Source of the DNA: Fodinisporobacter ferrooxydans
Lineage (GTDB): Bacteria > Bacillota > Bacilli > Tumebacillales > MYW30-H2
Assembly: GCF_022818495.1 (NCBI RefSeq)
Contig: NZ_CP089291.1
Span: 1 to 64,000 of the forward strand
Reading direction: 5' to 3'
Length of the DNA stretch: 64,000 nucleotides
This document shows positions 41,399-50,104 of this stretch, in pieces. Both the position numbers and the translations under genes were made by a program. The notes beneath the pieces were generated by a model. The model made no database searches and was not told the DNA's origin. It saw only the letters and a program-made list of their open reading frames with translations. Position 1 is the stretch's first letter; every line of letters begins with the position of its first letter.

Positions 41399-41428
41399 AA
41401 GGCTGGCACATGATAGAGTGCCAGCCTT
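41399..41428 (-). terminator. Hairpin after the 67-aa gene
   Basis: AAGGCTGGCAC pairs perfectly with GTGCCAGCCTT, and on the minus strand TTTCTT follows. The rest of 41287-41503 shows no convincing gene. Confidence 0.5.
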
Positions 41429-41503
41429 CCGAATCTATGTAAAAATCTATCACCGCGACGATTGTAACGATTCAGGAGTATTTAATTTTAAAACTTCTGT
41501 TTT

Positions 41504-41707
41504 CTACTGTTGAGAGGAGTCATCCTCTTCCTGATTAATCATTTCAGATTCTTTCTGCTGCTTTGATTCCTTAATTTTTTTTATACGCTCTTGGTACCTT
41601 CTGTTCTCTTCCTCAGTTACCTCAAAGCAAAAAGCATGAAGCCCTTTGTCTTTAGCATATAAAATCGTTCCGTTTTTAAGCCGAATATAAGGTGTATATA
41701 TTTTCAT
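41504..41707 (-). CDS. 67-aa hypothetical prophage protein
   Basis: The product begins MKIYTPYIRLKNGTILYAKD, followed by a charged, glutamine/glutamate-rich helical C-terminus. I chose ATG 41707 behind AAAGG rather than the earlier in-frame start. I do not recognise the family. Confidence 0.55.
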   Translation of the reverse strand: MKIYTPYIRLKNGTILYAKDKGLHAFCFEVTEEENRRYQERIKKIKESKQQKESEMINQEEDDSSQQ

Positions 41708-41835
41708 TTTATCAGCGACCTTTCGCATTTTGAGTATAAAACTCTTGCGAGAAGGCCAACATAGTGATACATTAAAAGCGACCAAACTTTTAGTATGTAG
41801 CGGTGATTCACTATGCTTTTACAGCCGCTAAACAG

Positions 41836-41872
41836 CCGTAGGCCCCCTGCAAGGTCTACGGATTTTTATTTT
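41836..41872 (+). terminator. Plus-strand hairpin with T run, no plus-strand gene upstream
   Basis: CCGTAGGCC pairs with GGTCTACGG around CCCCTGCAA-type loop bases, followed by ATTTTTATTTT. It may limit readthrough or end a short unannotated RNA. Confidence 0.5.
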
Positions 41873-41917
41873 CCGCATTACGACCACCCTTTCTTAAGTT
41901 AAGAATACTCCGTTTAA

Positions 41918-42367
41918 TTAAGCTGTTTGAGTAAAGTTTTCGGAATTAACATAGTCTTCAACAATAGTGTAAGTTCCCCTATTTTCACCACGCTGAAATC
42001 TCGGATCCCTAGATAAATAGCTCAATAGATTTTGCTTTTTATCTTTCCCAGGTATTGTGTATCCTCTTACTGTTAGGAAATCTAAAATCTCTGTATAGTG
42101 CAATGGGCATGGTGAACCTTTGAGTATTTCGCAAATGGCATTTTTGATTTGTTCAGCATCTGATTTTCGTTCAATAGTTGCTGCAACTTCATTTTTTGCG
42201 GACTCCTCAGACTCTAAAAACATGGTCAATCCTTGGATTTTTTGTTGTAAAACTTGATATTCACGCTGTTTTTGAAGTATCTCTTCTTGGATTCGCGCAG
42301 TCTCTTTCCGCAGCTCTTCTAACTCCACCCCACATTGGTCAATAAAACCAACTAACTCCTTTCCCAT
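41918..42367 (-). CDS. Coiled-coil protein with HARE-HTH-like domain
   Basis: A 149-residue protein. Residues about 10-55 form a coiled coil (ELRKETARIQEEILQKQREY). The C-terminal ICEILKGSPCPLHYTEILDF and following FLTVRGY...RDPRFQRGENRGTY match the HARE-type winged helix seen in restriction, RNA polymerase delta and chromatin proteins. ATG 42367 has AAGGAGGAG upstream. A DNA-binding or base-modification-sensing role is possible, not shown. Confidence 0.65.
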   Translation of the reverse strand: MGKELVGFIDQCGVELEELRKETARIQEEILQKQREYQVLQQKIQGLTMFLESEESAKNEVAATIERKSDAEQIKNAICEILKGSPCPLHYTEILDFLTVRGYTIPGKDKKQNLLSYLSRDPRFQRGENRGTYTIVEDYVNSENFTQTA

Positions 42368-42546
42368 GGTATTCTCCTCCTTAAAATGCAGTACATCATC
42401 TTTTTCTATTTGTCTACATGATAAATCTACCATATTAATAACAGGTTTGCAAGAGTGTTATTTACACAAAGGTTAATAACATGTCATATACATTATATTT
42501 GTGCTAACTAAATGTTTATTAAAATGGAATGTAACCAATTAGTTTA

Positions 42547-42570
42547 CCCCGGCATTACGCCGGGGTTTGT
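42547..42570 (+). terminator. CCCCGGC/GCCGGGG hairpin at the end of the holin-like gene
   Basis: A perfect 7-bp stem with a 5-base loop; T-rich sequence follows on the plus strand. It overlaps the minus-strand stop codon. Confidence 0.5.
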
Positions 42571-43052
42571 TGTGTTTGCGGTGCTTGCAATTCTGCCGTA
42601 AAAGCATCGGCCGCTTTAACGAGTGGCGAATCTGCGATAGCATCCGATGCCTGCTGCGCTAGTTCCAACGCCTTTTCGATTTCATCTTTCGTAACGTTAT
42701 ACTTATTCGCCAATGCGCTCTGCACGTAAAAAACTAGCGCCTTCTTCTGATCGTCGCTCAAATCCTTTAAGTCCTTTTCCGTGTAGTTCAACGCCTCTGC
42801 CGCCAGTCTACCTAATTCGGACTTTTTCAAATCGTCCATCACGCCACTTAACTTATGCTCCAGCTCCGTCTTGACGGCCGCAATCGCCGGTATTTTCACC
42901 GCGTCCTCCGCTACAACAGCGACATCTTTCGCTACTTCCTTGATTACGCCAAAATTCAGCTTGCCTTTGCGTGCCAAACCTACAATACCGCTTACTGCAA
43001 GTCCTGCTGCTACAACGTCATTGATTAACTGTGTGTAATCGTACATGTTCAT
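42555..43052 (-). CDS. Putative holin (LLH-type) of the lysis cassette
   Basis: A 165-residue protein. The N-terminus (YDYTQLINDVVAAGLAVSGI) is a single hydrophobic segment, followed by a long alanine/lysine/glutamate-rich helical region and a QAPQTQQTPA tail. This pattern and the position directly after the amidase suggest a holin of the LLH kind. The identification is positional and moderate. Confidence 0.5.
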   Translation of the reverse strand: MNMYDYTQLINDVVAAGLAVSGIVGLARKGKLNFGVIKEVAKDVAVVAEDAVKIPAIAAVKTELEHKLSGVMDDLKKSELGRLAAEALNYTEKDLKDLSDDQKKALVFYVQSALANKYNVTKDEIEKALELAQQASDAIADSPLVKAADAFTAELQAPQTQQTPA

Positions 43053-43080
43053 TTCTCCTCTCGAATTTTAGTTGAAATTT

Positions 43081-43107
43081 TAAAAAGCCCCGTGAATAAC
43101 GAGGCTA
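43081..43107 (-). terminator. Terminator after structured element B
   Basis: On the minus strand AGCCTCG pairs with CGGGGCT, followed by TTTTTAAAATTT. It lies just after element B and before the holin-like gene. Confidence 0.7.
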
Positions 43108-43119
43108 AAACTTGGCAAT

Positions 43120-43269
43120 ACTTGTTAATGCAAGTTCGAACAAAGTAATCTGGCCGGCTTACTTACATAGCACACGAATGAGACATGTCTCGTGGTATTT
43201 TGAGTGCGCCAAACCGGAAAAGCAAAATACTTTAGGCTGAAAGTGACGACTTTCGGCCTGTTCGTGTTG
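43120..43269. ncRNA. Structured element, copy B (unknown family)
   Basis: The second copy of the element at 39039-39195. Hairpin 1 is ACTTG/CAAGT (43120-43135). Hairpin 2 is AAGTAA/TTACTT (43143-43164). The outer stem ACACGAA/TTCGTGT (43172-43267) encloses GAGA/TCTC, GTATTTTG/CAAAATAC (43195-43230) and AGGCTGAAAGT/ACTTTCGGCCT (43234-43259). Stem sequences differ from copy A while pairing is kept. It ends two bases from the amidase stop codon. On the minus strand it is followed by a terminator, which favours minus-strand transcription here. Confidence 0.55.
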
Positions 43270-43270
43270 G

Positions 43271-43939
43271 TTACTGTTTTGGAATTCCTGTTGCACCACG
43301 TAATGCGTCAGCTGCAAAGTGTGCTGCTTCTTGAACTTTCGGATCGTTTGTTGCGTTATATACGGCACCTAGAATATTGACAACTTTTTGCGCTGCGTCC
43401 TTGTCCAACATTGCCACAACCTCCATTAGCTTGTATTTTGCGGTTACATCACTAACCACATCTGTCCACGATTTGCCGTGTGAAGCCAGGTATTCAATCG
43501 GATCGGTATGGTCTGTTTCTTTCCACAAATCTGATACTTGTTTATGGCTGAGTATCGTGACACCGTCAACCACTCCAAGTTTGAGATCAAACAACTTCCT
43601 AGCTGCCAACCATATCCAACGGTCATACGCTGCTGCAAATTTCACGCTGTCAGCTGTTTGCGTCAACTCGAAACCTAAAAAACGTTGATTGGCGGTATAC
43701 GCGGCATGCCAAGCGATATAGTTAAAGTCTGCCGTCTGCAATATTTGTGTGTCATCCACAAACGCATGGACAAATGCGTCCTGCCAATGGTTTGTTTCGT
43801 AATTCCGTTCGCCATTCGCCGTGTCGTTGTAGACGGCTGTGGCGTGCATAACCACACCCTCGTATTGCCCAACACCGTTACGATACGGATTTTTCGGCAG
43901 GCCGGGAATCAGATTAACGTTTATTGTGTACTGGTTCAC
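43271..43939 (-). CDS. Endolysin: N-acetylmuramoyl-L-alanine amidase (Amidase_2)
   Basis: A 222-residue zinc amidase. The PGRP/Amidase_2 domain occupies about 20-165. Its zinc ligands are likely His32 in VVMHATAV and the histidine in TDHTDPIEYL, with VHAFVDD, IAWHAAYTANQRFLGFEL and ILSHKQVSD as surrounding motifs. The enzyme cuts the amide between N-acetylmuramate and the stem peptide. The C-terminal 60 residues are helical and probably bind the wall. It overlaps the HNH-like gene by 4 bp and precedes the holin-like gene. Confidence 0.88.
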   Translation of the reverse strand: MNQYTINVNLIPGLPKNPYRNGVGQYEGVVMHATAVYNDTANGERNYETNHWQDAFVHAFVDDTQILQTADFNYIAWHAAYTANQRFLGFELTQTADSVKFAAAYDRWIWLAARKLFDLKLGVVDGVTILSHKQVSDLWKETDHTDPIEYLASHGKSWTDVVSDVTAKYKLMEVVAMLDKDAAQKVVNILGAVYNATNDPKVQEAAHFAADALRGATGIPKQ

Positions 43940-44436
43940 TGTTGTTCACCTTCCCTTACTGTTTCTGTCGCTTGCTGGAGTGTTTCACCAGACTGCGGAA
44001 CCGCATCGACACCTCGTTTCGCAAGCTTCTGTATCAGCCATACAGGAAACGTCAGCTCATGGATGCCAGTTCCGCTTCCACCATTTTCATGATCGACACC
44101 TGTATGATGTTCTTGGCAAAGCACCATCATGTTACGAATGTCGTCAACTGATGTAATCGGCTGATTTTTGAGCAATCGGCCATAACCGTAAACATCAAAT
44201 GTCTCCACAAAGTCTTTCAATTTGTCATAATCCCCGATGTTCGCTAGGCTCCATTCAAGTCCTACGTGATGGACTTGTAAATTTTCCGTTGATCCACAAA
44301 CCCAACATTTGAAATGGCCATCTACCTTTAGTCGTCGTTTAGAACGCCTAAACTCAGCAGATTCAGTCCTGTTTACGTGATCTGGTACAATTACAGTCTC
44401 TTTAAGCGTTCTATTCATTACGTGTTCGTTTACCAT
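43936..44436 (-). CDS. HNH-like protein in the lysis region
   Basis: A 166-residue protein. CWVCGSTENLQVHHVGLEW and MMVLCQEHHTGVDH supply two CxxC/CxxH zinc ligands and the HH pair of an HNH-type nuclease. A helical tail follows. ATG 44436 is preceded by GGGGGTGATCGTC, and the gene overlaps its upstream neighbour by 26 bp. Whether it is a catalytically active phage HNH enzyme or a structural zinc protein is unclear. Confidence 0.65.
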   Translation of the reverse strand: MVNEHVMNRTLKETVIVPDHVNRTESAEFRRSKRRLKVDGHFKCWVCGSTENLQVHHVGLEWSLANIGDYDKLKDFVETFDVYGYGRLLKNQPITSVDDIRNMMVLCQEHHTGVDHENGGSGTGIHELTFPVWLIQKLAKRGVDAVPQSGETLQQATETVREGEQQ

Positions 44437-44776
44437 GACGATCACCCCCAACATGAAGTGCGTGTAATTCGGACATCATGGAATGAGCACCTTGTAAAAG
44501 TTCCATCGTTGCATCGTGAGTTTCTTGTGCTCGTTTTTCTTGCGCCTCGAATATAGCTTGATTCTTTTGCTCTGCTTTCTTCGCTAAAACAAGAGCGCCC
44601 ACTGCGAGTGCAGGGAGCGCTATAAGTTGGCAAAAATTCGACCAATATAAAATTTGATTCATGTATTGTGGCCACTTAAGTGGTGTTAATCCATAAATCA
44701 CGAATAGATAAAAACACCACATCGTCTGAAATCCGAGTGTCATTTTTAAAGCTAACCAATTGTTGAATTTTTTCAT
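44411..44776 (-). CDS. Two-helix membrane protein of the lysis region
   Basis: A 121-residue protein with helices at about 12-30 and 46-66 (LIALPALAVGALVLA), followed by a glutamine/glutamate-rich coiled-coil tail. A holin or antiholin role is plausible from position only. Confidence 0.5.
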   Translation of the reverse strand: MKKFNNWLALKMTLGFQTMWCFYLFVIYGLTPLKWPQYMNQILYWSNFCQLIALPALAVGALVLAKKAEQKNQAIFEAQEKRAQETHDATMELLQGAHSMMSELHALHVGGDRHGKRTRNE

Positions 44777-44788
44777 GCAATCACCTCT

Positions 44789-45106
44789 TTAAAAGTGAAA
44801 AAAGTGACCCAGAGCAATATAAACAAGAACAGACGAAATAGCCCAAAAAGCTCGCTCCCAGACATGTTCCCATTTGCTGTGCGACTCTTTTTCCGAATCT
44901 TTCACACTGTCTTTTAGTTTTTCAAATTCGTCTTCCATAGCATCCAGACGTTTATGAGCTGAGCGCGTGGATTGCAATGCCTCCTTGGCTATGTCCCTGG
45001 CTTCATTCGCTGTATCTGACACACCCTTGATGGCTTTCACTTCCGTTTCAAGTCTTGCTACAGCTTCCAAAATTTTGAGCAATAAACTACGATCTTCATC
45101 CGGCAT
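44789..45106 (-). CDS. XhlA-like lysis-associated protein
   Basis: A 105-residue protein with a long heptad region (ILEAVARLETEVKAIKGVSD to EKLKDSVKDSEKE) and one C-terminal helix (AFWAISSVLVYIALGHFF). This layout is that of XhlA from PBSX-type prophages, which assists lysis at the membrane. The start is at 45106, with AGGTG upstream. Confidence 0.65.
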   Translation of the reverse strand: MPDEDRSLLLKILEAVARLETEVKAIKGVSDTANEARDIAKEALQSTRSAHKRLDAMEDEFEKLKDSVKDSEKESHSKWEHVWERAFWAISSVLVYIALGHFFHF

Positions 45107-45163
45107 CACCCTACACACCTACTTTGCGACAAAATAAAAAAGCCTACTTTTCAGCGGCTTACG

Positions 45164-45634
45164 TTAGTAATTTCCTATTTTCTTGAGTAATTTTGATTCT
45201 GCCAGATCTCGTGGTGTAGGATACTTGATGCCAGGGCAAAGATCAATTCCGGCAGACTTGTAAGCGTCTGCCCACAGTGTGGAGCAGATACGCGCCTGTG
45301 GCGGTTCTCGGTACGGGATCATGGTGTGTAACAGATAACGGATCGCTTCCCAACCAATCAAGAGGTAATCGTACCGGCTGCCGACTTCGTTTGTAACGTA
45401 TTGCAAAATTTTATCTCTCTGGAAGTCTGACATGTTTTCACATCGGTATACATCTGCATGGCTGGAATAAAAGTCAAGCGCTTGGTATCCTGTTTTGCGG
45501 AATCCTTGCGCTTCGATCAACTCATTTTCTTTTACAATTCCAGCAACGTGTGAATATGAACTGCTTGTGATATCTTCAATCGATCGGTCAAGAAAGCTTG
45601 TACCTCGTACGAATATGAGATCCGCTAGTTTCAT
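45164..45634 (-). CDS. Permuted papain-like (YiiX/NlpC-P60 superfamily) cysteine hydrolase
   Basis: A 156-residue protein. MKLADLIFVRG, then SSYSHVAGIVKENELIEA with the catalytic histidine, and ARICSTLWADAYKSAGIDL with the likely catalytic cysteine, give the circularly permuted His-before-Cys order of YiiX-type hydrolases. Members cleave amide or thioester bonds in peptidoglycan or lipids. It lies between tail-fibre and lysis genes, so a role in wall penetration or release is plausible. Confidence 0.72.
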   Translation of the reverse strand: MKLADLIFVRGTSFLDRSIEDITSSSYSHVAGIVKENELIEAQGFRKTGYQALDFYSSHADVYRCENMSDFQRDKILQYVTNEVGSRYDYLLIGWEAIRYLLHTMIPYREPPQARICSTLWADAYKSAGIDLCPGIKYPTPRDLAESKLLKKIGNY

Positions 45635-45637
45635 AGG

Positions 45638-46471
45638 TTACATCACCGTCACAGTCACGGGTGTGCATTGCTGGCTCTCATTGCCGTCTGAATCCACCGC
45701 ACTCACCGCCACACTGTACACATGCCCGCTCGTCAGTCCGGTTAGCGTGTCGGAATTGGTTACCACGTTTGTTTTCGTGGTTGCTGTATTTGCGGTTGTG
45801 TCCGTCAGATAGAGGTTATAGCTTCCACCGATTTGTACGTCGATTTCACTGTTTGCAGTCCAGTTCGCCGTAATCTGTCCAGCAACTGTTGATGTAGCAG
45901 TTAATCCTGTTGGCGCAGCTGGCGGTGTGGTATCGTTCCATACAAGAGACTGCACGGTCGGGATATCCGGTGATGCATTGACTTGCGCTATTTTGTTGTC
46001 AAACTTAGTTGTTCTGTTTACATCAAACGTTTCGAAGTCGTCCAATACCTGAAAAAATTGTGTTCTCGTATGAAGCACAGGCTTACCGTCTTCGATCGTT
46101 TTGAAATATACAGTGCTTTTGTTTGGATTTGCAGCTAGCAGATTTACATAATACTGCATATTTTGGACTGCTCCCGCGTCCGCTGGATAGGTTTTTAGAA
46201 CACCTAAAGCGGATGATTGGAATGTGGTAAATGATTCTGCGAAAGCGGTTTGGAACTCTGTTGTTTTTTCTTGATTCCAATCGTTAATTGATTTCAAGTT
46301 TGCAACCGCTTGGTTGAACTGATCTTGTGTTGCTGATTTCCATGATGGGCGGATGGTTGCTGTATCTTTTAGGTAACAAGTATATGTGCCATCTTTGTTG
46401 TCAATGGCTTGAATCAAATCATGGTAATCTATATCGAGCAGTCCACTGTTAATAGAGACAATTTGATACAT
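45638..46471 (-). CDS. Tail-associated protein with fibronectin type III domain
   Basis: A 277-residue protein. The first ~185 residues are unrecognised and contain a DQFNQAVANLKSINDW helix region. Residues about 187-275 form a fibronectin type III domain (PPAAPTGLTATSTVAGQITA, then DSDGNES). Such domains decorate phage tails and fibres and bind carbohydrates weakly. It follows the fibre gene by three bases. Confidence 0.7.
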   Translation of the reverse strand: MYQIVSINSGLLDIDYHDLIQAIDNKDGTYTCYLKDTATIRPSWKSATQDQFNQAVANLKSINDWNQEKTTEFQTAFAESFTTFQSSALGVLKTYPADAGAVQNMQYYVNLLAANPNKSTVYFKTIEDGKPVLHTRTQFFQVLDDFETFDVNRTTKFDNKIAQVNASPDIPTVQSLVWNDTTPPAAPTGLTATSTVAGQITANWTANSEIDVQIGGSYNLYLTDTTANTATTKTNVVTNSDTLTGLTSGHVYSVAVSAVDSDGNESQQCTPVTVTVM

Positions 46472-46473
46472 GA

Positions 46474-48783
46474 TTAGACCTCCTTCGCATAAGCATAGAA
46501 TATAGTTGTGGCATAGGAAGAATTTGAAGTGTAAATATTAATTTGTAGGGATGATGTGAAATCCCAAAACATACCAGCTGGGCTCCAACCTGAACTGTTA
46601 CTACTGAATGCTAATGTATTAAGTGCAGCATCAGTATATTTAGATGTTGCAACAGTTACACCGTCAATTATAATTTCTGATGCAGTATATGCATCACCAG
46701 CAAGACCAAGCAACCTTCCCTTACCTGTAACCGACAGTGCTGTTACATAGGTCGTTGAGGTTGTACTAAACGATGCAACAGGTTGTGTTTGTAGATTACT
46801 TGTCATAAGTTTCCACGCTCCCCATGTTCCTCCTTTTTGTAATCGATAGTAAACATTATCTACAGAGGCATTTAATGTCGTTGCTCTTTGCAGACAAAAT
46901 CCATCGGTGTTTACATGCCTAATCACTTCGATGTAAAACCAATCTATAGTATCCCCGTTTGGTGCATTGGTGAGATTATTTCCGTTGTAGAAGCCCGTTG
47001 TCGTTAACGTATTTAAATCCGTGCCGGCTATACCTGTTGCTCCACCATCGGTGTTGAATGTAACCGCATCTAAACCTCGGAATAAATCTGCATCTAATCC
47101 GCTTCCTGCACCGTCGTTCGAACTATCCCATAATTTTGCGTCGATTCCGTCACTGCCCATAGTTCGCATACTGCCATCTTGATGTAGATACATAGCTTTA
47201 GCATAGTAGCCTTCTCGATGAAACCCGATAATAGGTGAACTCCCATCGTTTGTAACAACTTCGATATTTCCTTGTGCATACGAAGCTGAACTTAATGCTG
47301 TATTGTTTTTCCCTATTTGCAACTGGTCCGCTAATCTTGACGTCATCAGCGCTCCAATAACTAAGTCAGAAAAAGTTGAACCGTTAGTTTGTGCGGGATT
47401 AGGAAGATTATTATTGTCCCAAACTACATGTCCATTTTGTTGCAACGTTGTTGCATTAAGTATTGCATTAACCGTCTGATTCGCCGTAAACGTATTTGCT
47501 TGATCTTTCCTTGCGGCATTCTGATAAACAGGATCCGTCGTAGCAACCGCAACAGGATTTTGACCGCTTACAGGTGCGGTGGAGACTTGGACTTTACCTG
47601 GTGTTGTTGTGGATGCTAACGGAACTACAGGTACATTCCCCAGTTGTGATGCGGGCACATTTCCGGTTGCATCCAGTGTGGCGACTCCGTTGGCTGCGGC
47701 TTCCGCAGTTGTCGGAATTGCCCCCACCTGGGATGCTGTGATTCCGGTTAATTGCGAACCGTCGCCGATGAACTTCGATGCTTGTACGTTGTTTTGAAAC
47801 TTTACATTACCAATTGCACCTGTTAGCAAATTCACAGTAGTTGGTCTCTTATCAGTTACTGTCGATATATTACCACTTGCATCCGTAGTCACTTGGCAGA
47901 TCGGCACATATCCCGCCTTGGTGCTATGTGCTGTCCCCCAGCTTGTTGTTCCATCGCTGTTATAGTCTAGATAGTACGTTGTATTTGCAACAGACGTAAC
48001 GAACTGCCCATTCTGTGATGCGGCAAAGTTTACATGCTGACCGCCGCTAAAGTAGACATCGGCTGCGGTAACGTCGAGTTGATTAGCTACAGTGCCATCT
48101 TTGGTTGCTACTCCACCCGATAGGACGACGGACGTGTTGCCGAATAAGTCTTGAACGAACAGGGAATCCACTGAATACAAATTGGTGCTAAGTGTTCCAT
48201 CCGGTGCAACCAGTACACTGGAACTTCCTTTTACAACACCAGCTTTTGATATTGTGGCAGGATTCAAGCCTGATCCATCACCAGAGAAATAAGATCCCGT
48301 TGTGTTTATGGTAGGCATAACCGTGACCAGAGCGGAATCTGCGATGGTGTCTGTCCAACTCGTTGTTGTGTTGTCATTGATTTGCACAAGTTGATAATAG
48401 GTGCTTCCGTTTGCTTTCGTGCGATAAATGACACGGGCAACTACACCTATACCACCAACAGGAATGCTTGTAAGATTCACTTGTTGAGCGGATGGAGAAA
48501 CTGTGTTACTTGTGGTTCCTCCGCTTGTATTACCTTGCGTGTGAATCGTTCCGGTTCCCGCTGGCCCCTGCCAATAGCCCGTTAAAAGAGCAACCTTATA
48601 CTGATAAGATCCAGTAAGGTTGCCTGATGATGTGTTTATTGCTGCTGATAAAGCGCCTGGCGGACTTATTTGTGCGAATGCTTGGATGACGCCAACGTCA
48701 TTGTTTCCGGATAATGCATCGATGATTTGGTTTAAGTCTGTTTGATTGCCGGATGTTAAATTTGTAACATCATACAAAGCCAT
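46474..48783 (-). CDS. Tail fibre / receptor-binding protein
   Basis: A 769-residue protein rich in serine, threonine, glycine and asparagine. The N-terminal ~160 residues (ALYDVTNLTSGNQTDLNQII) presumably attach to the baseplate. The centre holds fibre-like repeats of KFQNNVQASKFIGDGSQLTG type. Residues about 590-670 contain NTLTTTGFYNGNNLTNAPNG and YYRLQKGGTWGAWKLM, a pyocin-knob-like receptor-binding module. The last ~90 residues are a beta-rich tip domain. It likely determines host range. Confidence 0.82.
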   Translation of the reverse strand: MALYDVTNLTSGNQTDLNQIIDALSGNNDVGVIQAFAQISPPGALSAAINTSSGNLTGSYQYKVALLTGYWQGPAGTGTIHTQGNTSGGTTSNTVSPSAQQVNLTSIPVGGIGVVARVIYRTKANGSTYYQLVQINDNTTTSWTDTIADSALVTVMPTINTTGSYFSGDGSGLNPATISKAGVVKGSSSVLVAPDGTLSTNLYSVDSLFVQDLFGNTSVVLSGGVATKDGTVANQLDVTAADVYFSGGQHVNFAASQNGQFVTSVANTTYYLDYNSDGTTSWGTAHSTKAGYVPICQVTTDASGNISTVTDKRPTTVNLLTGAIGNVKFQNNVQASKFIGDGSQLTGITASQVGAIPTTAEAAANGVATLDATGNVPASQLGNVPVVPLASTTTPGKVQVSTAPVSGQNPVAVATTDPVYQNAARKDQANTFTANQTVNAILNATTLQQNGHVVWDNNNLPNPAQTNGSTFSDLVIGALMTSRLADQLQIGKNNTALSSASYAQGNIEVVTNDGSSPIIGFHREGYYAKAMYLHQDGSMRTMGSDGIDAKLWDSSNDGAGSGLDADLFRGLDAVTFNTDGGATGIAGTDLNTLTTTGFYNGNNLTNAPNGDTIDWFYIEVIRHVNTDGFCLQRATTLNASVDNVYYRLQKGGTWGAWKLMTSNLQTQPVASFSTTSTTYVTALSVTGKGRLLGLAGDAYTASEIIIDGVTVATSKYTDAALNTLAFSSNSSGWSPAGMFWDFTSSLQINIYTSNSSYATTIFYAYAKEV

Positions 48784-48801
48784 ATAATTACCACCACCTT
48801 A

Positions 48802-49284
48802 TTAACTAAAAGTGACTTCCCACTTAACTGTAATCATCTGCGTTGATGTTGGTGTAAACGCCGATCCGAATATCACGTGAAACCAAGGATTTCCGTTTAC
48901 ATCTGTCATAAGCGCTTCCGTTACTTGTGTCGTAACTTGACCAGCAGGAAACTGGAAGATGAATGTTGTTGTTCCGCTTGATGGAGAATTTGCATTTGCA
49001 ACATTCACATTTGCGGTTCCGTTAGATATTGCCGCAAACAAAGCTTCATCTGTTTTTGCTGGCGTCCCAGACCCACTACCTAAAGAGCATTTACTTGGAG
49101 GATATACAGGCTGATAACCGGAATTATTAAATCCCGCAATCCACTGACTTAAAGCGGAAAGTGCATAATTCAATTCAATGTTGTGACGTGAAAAAGACTG
49201 TTCTTCTCCTGTGTTTATATCTGTCAAAGTAACAGTCACGTTGTCCATGATATGTACGCCTTGGCGTATTTTCTGTTTTACCAC
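48802..49284 (-). CDS. Baseplate/tail-fibre-associated protein
   Basis: A 160-residue beta-rich protein ending PWFHVIFGSAFTPTSTQMIT then VKWEVTFS. I placed the start at GTG 49284 behind GGGGGGAATTTAC, overlapping the previous stop. The family is not recognised; position between the gpI-like protein and the fibre suggests a connector. Confidence 0.55.
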   Translation of the reverse strand: MVKQKIRQGVHIMDNVTVTLTDINTGEEQSFSRHNIELNYALSALSQWIAGFNNSGYQPVYPPSKCSLGSGSGTPAKTDEALFAAISNGTANVNVANANSPSSGTTTFIFQFPAGQVTTQVTEALMTDVNGNPWFHVIFGSAFTPTSTQMITVKWEVTFS

Positions 49285-50096
49285 GTAAATTCCCCCCAGG
49301 TAAAATTCCCCCAAGTCCAAGGAGTTGTATTGAGCGTTACGCTTATGGTGTCGCTGAGTGATATTCCATCCGTTAATGTTCCTGATAAAATGATATTTGC
49401 AATCGTTCCTGCAGCTTGCAAAAGACTCACAATATTATCAAGCTGACTTAGTGAATAAACAAATCCTTGTGGCGGTGAATTCGGTAAAGTCACATTTACA
49501 TCGAATGTGTATAGGCTTGCATCATCCGACACGGTTGCGTTATATCCTAAGTCCAATAAAACTTGTTCAATTGCTAGGTTGTTTACACGTGGCGCAAGCG
49601 ACAAATCAAAAATGCGAATCGCATACAATTGGTCCGGCTCACCATCTAATCGTGTAATATCAAAAAATTCACCAAAGGAATCAAGCCACGATCCATCAGA
49701 AGTATTCAAAATCATTTCAAGCAAGGCTTGATTTTCAGCTCCGAATGCATCTACCATAGCAAGCGCGACCGGCTTTAAAAGCTGCCAAAGGAACGATGTA
49801 AACATCGGAATATTCATCGGCAGTGAGTATATACCATCGATCAATACCGCTGCTGAAAGTGTTGAAACTTGAATTAAGGTTGCTGAAAAACCAGATTGTG
49901 AATTAATAGCTTGGACCAATGAACCCAGCGTATAAGACCGAAGATTATATTGGGCTGATGATGGTCCTGTAAGTTGTAATACATTGTTCTGTATAATTGC
50001 TTGTCCATTCGTAGCGCTGATTGAAATTGCTGGTACCGATTGCGGATCTTTGTTAATGCCGGGATGAAGGTTATTCAATATTTGTCTTAACATCAT
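49278..50096 (-). CDS. Tail protein I-like baseplate component
   Basis: A 272-residue protein downstream of the baseplate J gene. Segments such as NQALLEMILNTSDGSWLDSF then GEFFDITRLDGE, and LYAIRIFDLSLAPRVNNLAI, recall P2 gpI/YmfQ-like proteins that link baseplate wedges to fibres. The C-terminus has aromatic repeats TWGNFTWGEFTW. Confidence 0.6.
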   Translation of the reverse strand: MMLRQILNNLHPGINKDPQSVPAISISATNGQAIIQNNVLQLTGPSSAQYNLRSYTLGSLVQAINSQSGFSATLIQVSTLSAAVLIDGIYSLPMNIPMFTSFLWQLLKPVALAMVDAFGAENQALLEMILNTSDGSWLDSFGEFFDITRLDGEPDQLYAIRIFDLSLAPRVNNLAIEQVLLDLGYNATVSDDASLYTFDVNVTLPNSPPQGFVYSLSQLDNIVSLLQAAGTIANIILSGTLTDGISLSDTISVTLNTTPWTWGNFTWGEFTW

Positions 50097-50104
50097 TCAT
50101 CCTC

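Noticed and set aside
41332-41442. 36-codon frame starting MAGFGRGERLG
   Set aside because: It has no ribosome site and ends in a terminator-like hairpin; coding potential is not supported.
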